Shown here: piece by piece, positions 61,901 to 64,000 of the stretch
Position numbering within the stretch: position 1 is the first letter of the stretch
How the letters are laid out: every line of letters starts with the position of its first letter
Assembly: GCF_002277815.1 (NCBI RefSeq)
Contig: NZ_NKJI01000012.1
Span: 1-64,000, forward strand
Direction: 5' to 3'
DNA from: Pseudomonas sp. ERMR1:02
Lineage (GTDB): Bacteria; Pseudomonadota; Gammaproteobacteria; Pseudomonadales; Pseudomonadaceae
DNA: 64,000 nucleotides
Position numbers and translations under genes: made by a program
The notes under the pieces: model-generated
What the model was told of the DNA's origin: nothing
Databases searched by the model: none
The model's input: only the letters and a program-made list of their open reading frames with translations

Positions 61901-62374
61901 TCAGCCATGTTGGGAATTTTGCCGGTTTTGACGCAGGCGCATATGCAGCAACGGATACGGCTGGCCCATACCATCGACTTCCGAGCGACCGATCACCTCG
62001 AACCCCTGTTTGAAGTAAAACCCCAGGGCTTGCGGGTTCTGTTCGTTGACGTCCAGCTCGTCGGCATTCAGGTGTTCCATGGCATAGCGCAACAACTGCT
62101 TGCCCAGGCCCTGGCCGCGATGCGCCGGGTCGATGAAGAGCATTTCGATTTTGCCCGCTGCGACGCCGGCGAACCCGGTGATGCGCTGGCGTGAGTCTTT
62201 TGTGCAGATCAGCATCACCGCGTCGAGATAGCGGGTCAGCACCAGGTTCTTCAGTAGTTCGATGTAGCTCTCTGGCAGAAAGTCATGGGTAGCGCGCACT
62301 GACGCTTCCCAGACACGTGTCAGTTCCTCGTAGTCGCTGAGTTTCGGTGTGTGGATGACCGAATGTTGGCGCAT
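61901..62374 (-). CDS. GNAT-family N-acetyltransferase
   Basis: 157 residues. The acetyl-CoA loop lies in IEMLFIDPAHRGQGLGKQLL (Q/RxxGxG/A type), and NPQALGFYFKQGFEVIGRSE is the C-terminal GNAT motif B. VRATHDFLPESYIELLKNLV at the N-terminus is like YjaB/YafP-type small acetyltransferases. Substrate unknown. It lies between a terminator and a REP, with rimO upstream on the same strand. Confidence 0.85.
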   Translation of the reverse strand: MRQHSVIHTPKLSDYEELTRVWEASVRATHDFLPESYIELLKNLVLTRYLDAVMLICTKDSRQRITGFAGVAAGKIEMLFIDPAHRGQGLGKQLLRYAMEHLNADELDVNEQNPQALGFYFKQGFEVIGRSEVDGMGQPYPLLHMRLRQNRQNSQHG

Positions 62375-62448
62375 GGCCGGCTGCTCCCTATGTTAATCGC
62401 CGTCGCTCTCAAGTTTGCGAGTTCCTTCTCCCACAAAACGATAGCCGT

Positions 62449-62485
62449 AAAAAAGCCCGCATCTCGTCAAGAGAGCGGGGCTTTT
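62449..62485 (-). terminator. Terminator after rimO
   Basis: AAAGCCC-CGC-TCTC and GAGA-TGC-GGGCTTT arms on the minus strand, followed by T runs. Confidence 0.75.
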
Positions 62486-62499
62486 CATGTTTTTTTTGT

Positions 62500-63837
62500 T
62501 TAGATCTGTTCGGCCCAGAGATCGTATTCGTCAGCGTCGGTCACTTTGCACCAGACCTTGTCGCCTGGCTTGAGGTTGCTGGCGTTGTCGATGAACACGT
62601 TGCCGTCGATTTCCGGGGCATCGAAGAAGCAACGGCCGACCGCGCCTTGCTCGTCGACTTCATCGACCAGCACTTCGATTTCGCGGCCGATGCGCATTTG
62701 CAGGCGCGCCGAGCTGATGGCCTGCTGGTGCGCCATGAAGCGCTCCCAACGGTCCTGCTTGACGTCATCGGGTACTACTTCCAGATCCAGATCATTGGCG
62801 GGTGCGCCTTCAACCGGCGAGTACTGGAAGCAGCCGACGCGGTCGAGCTGGGCTTCGGTCAGCCAGTTCAGCAGGTACTGGAAGTCTTCTTCGGTTTCGC
62901 CGGGGAAACCGACGATGAAGGTCGAACGAATGATCAGGTCCGGGCAGATCTCGCGCCAGTTCTTGATGCGCGCCAGGGTCTTGTCTTCGAACGCAGGGCG
63001 TTTCATCGACTTCAGCACTTTCGGGCTGGCGTGCTGGAACGGGATGTCCAGGTACGGCAGGATCTTGCCGGCGGCCATCAGCGGGATCAGCTCGTCGACG
63101 TGCGGGTATGGGTAAACGTAGTGCAGGCGCACCCAGACACCAAGGGTGCTCAGGGCCTCACAGAGTTCCGTCATGCGGGTTTTTACCGGCGCGCCGTTCC
63201 AGAAGCCTGTGCGGTATTTCACGTCGACACCGTAGGCGCTGGTGTCCTGGGAGATCACCAACAGCTCCTTGACGCCGGACTTGACCAGGCGCTGGGCCTC
63301 GTCGAGCACATCGCCCACCGGACGGCTGACCAGTTTGCCGCGCATCGACGGGATGATGCAGAAGCTGCAGCTGTGGTTGCAGCCTTCGGAAATCTTCAGG
63401 TAGGCGTAGTGGCGCGGGGTCAACTTGATCCCTTGCGGCGGCACCAGGTCAATCAGCGGGTTGTGATCCTGACGCGGCGGCACGACTTCGTGCACGGCGT
63501 TGACCACTTGCTCGTATTGCTGCGGGCCGGTAACGGCCAGTACGCTTGGGTGCACTTTGCGGATGTTGCCTTCTTCGACGCCCATGCAGCCGGTCACGAT
63601 GACCTTGCCGTTTTCCTTGATGGCTTCGCCGATCACTTCCAGGGACTCGGCCTTGGCCGAATCGATGAAGCCGCAAGTGTTGACCACCACGACATCGGCG
63701 TCCTGATAAGTGGACACAACGTCATAGCCCTCCATACGCAGCTGGGTCAGGATTCGCTCGGAGTCGACCAGTGCTTTGGGGCAACCCAGGGATACGAAGC
63801 CAACCTTTGGATTGGCCGGCGCAGGAGTGGTGGACAT
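62500..63837 (-). CDS. rimO: Ribosomal protein S12 methylthiotransferase
   Basis: Radical-SAM enzyme that adds a methylthio group to Asp88/89 of S12. 445 residues: N-terminal MTTase domain with Cys19 (VSLGCPKALVDSERILTQLR), Cys55 and Cys84; radical-SAM Cys153, 157 and 160 (SEGCNHSCSFCIIPSMRG); C-terminal TRAM domain from about residue 380. The CPKALVDSE wording separates it from MiaB. It starts at ATG 63837, and about 140 bases follow to a possible divergent gene. Confidence 0.97.
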   Translation of the reverse strand: MSTTPAPANPKVGFVSLGCPKALVDSERILTQLRMEGYDVVSTYQDADVVVVNTCGFIDSAKAESLEVIGEAIKENGKVIVTGCMGVEEGNIRKVHPSVLAVTGPQQYEQVVNAVHEVVPPRQDHNPLIDLVPPQGIKLTPRHYAYLKISEGCNHSCSFCIIPSMRGKLVSRPVGDVLDEAQRLVKSGVKELLVISQDTSAYGVDVKYRTGFWNGAPVKTRMTELCEALSTLGVWVRLHYVYPYPHVDELIPLMAAGKILPYLDIPFQHASPKVLKSMKRPAFEDKTLARIKNWREICPDLIIRSTFIVGFPGETEEDFQYLLNWLTEAQLDRVGCFQYSPVEGAPANDLDLEVVPDDVKQDRWERFMAHQQAISSARLQMRIGREIEVLVDEVDEQGAVGRCFFDAPEIDGNVFIDNASNLKPGDKVWCKVTDADEYDLWAEQI

Positions 63838-63979
63838 GTCTAACCTCGGTATTTGTGACGCCTCCAGCCGACAACGGCAAGGCGACAGACGGACGCTTAT
63901 TTGCGTCTCTGATCAAAAAGTGCGCAATTCTAGCGATGAGACGTTCACTTGACCAGCTTTATGCAGGGAAATACGACGA

Positions 63980-64000
63980 GTGCTGCGCTATGCTTCGCGC
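63980..64000 (+). CDS. Possible start of a divergent gene at the window edge
   Basis: GTG 63980 has CAGGGAAATAC upstream and stays open for seven codons (MLRYASR). ATG 63961 is a different-frame alternative. Too short to identify. Confidence 0.2.

Overview
This window is a core-genome segment of a Pseudomonas, most likely of the P. fluorescens complex. The evidence is the RsmZ small RNA between rpoS and fdxA, the gene order mutS / PrtR-type regulator / endolysin / cinA / recA / recX, the FinR-fpr pair, and REP repeats of the TGTAGGAGC and TGTGGGAGC types typical of that group. No rRNA, tRNA or CRISPR array was seen.

Layout. (1) 0-8.4 kb, mostly leftward: sufE-like and sufS/csdA-like sulfur transfer, dapD and dapC (lysine/peptidoglycan precursor), an ArsC-like protein, glnD and map. 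(2) 8.7-33.7 kb, rightward: rpsB-tsf-pyrH-frr-uppS-cdsA-dxr-rseP-bamA-skp-lpxD-fabZ-lpxA-lpxB-rnhB-dnaE-accA, then tilS, pyrG, kdsA, eno. This block joins translation, isoprenoid and phospholipid carriers, outer-membrane assembly, lipid A synthesis and replication. (3) 33.9-43.1 kb: ftsB-ispD, a LysR gene divergent from a glutathione-dependent formaldehyde detoxification pair (frmA-fghA), ispF-truD-surE-pcm, nlpD-rpoS. (4) 43.3-44.0 kb: rsmZ with its GacA upstream site, then fdxA. (5) 44.2-51.0 kb: mutS, a reduced tailocin (phage-tail bacteriocin) locus keeping only an S24 repressor and an endolysin, then cinA/pncC, recA (LexA box) and recX. (6) 51-64 kb: LOG-family protein, small conserved genes, a DTW-domain tRNA modifier, the ErdR-type response regulator, dgkA, finR-fpr, an IS110/IS1111 insertion sequence, trmO, an internally deleted SDR gene, a DUF1456 gene, a pseudouridine synthase, a GNAT gene and rimO.

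Most notable: (a) the IS1111-type element sits exactly inside a REP (TGTA / GGAGC). Its 3' non-coding end holds two stem-internal-loop structures whose loops match the REP target on one side and the element's own termini on the other, as expected of a bridge RNA/seekRNA. (b) The tailocin remnant carries four copies of ATGC-N6-GCAT, one before the repressor gene and three helically phased copies after it, which look like the repressor's operators. (c) Seven single-base deletions, nearly all in homopolymers, break sufE, dxr (three), rseP, eno and a LysR gene. Because dxr, rseP and eno are normally essential or near-essential, sequencing error is the best explanation. (d) A REPIN family shares a conserved internal loop as well as its arms.
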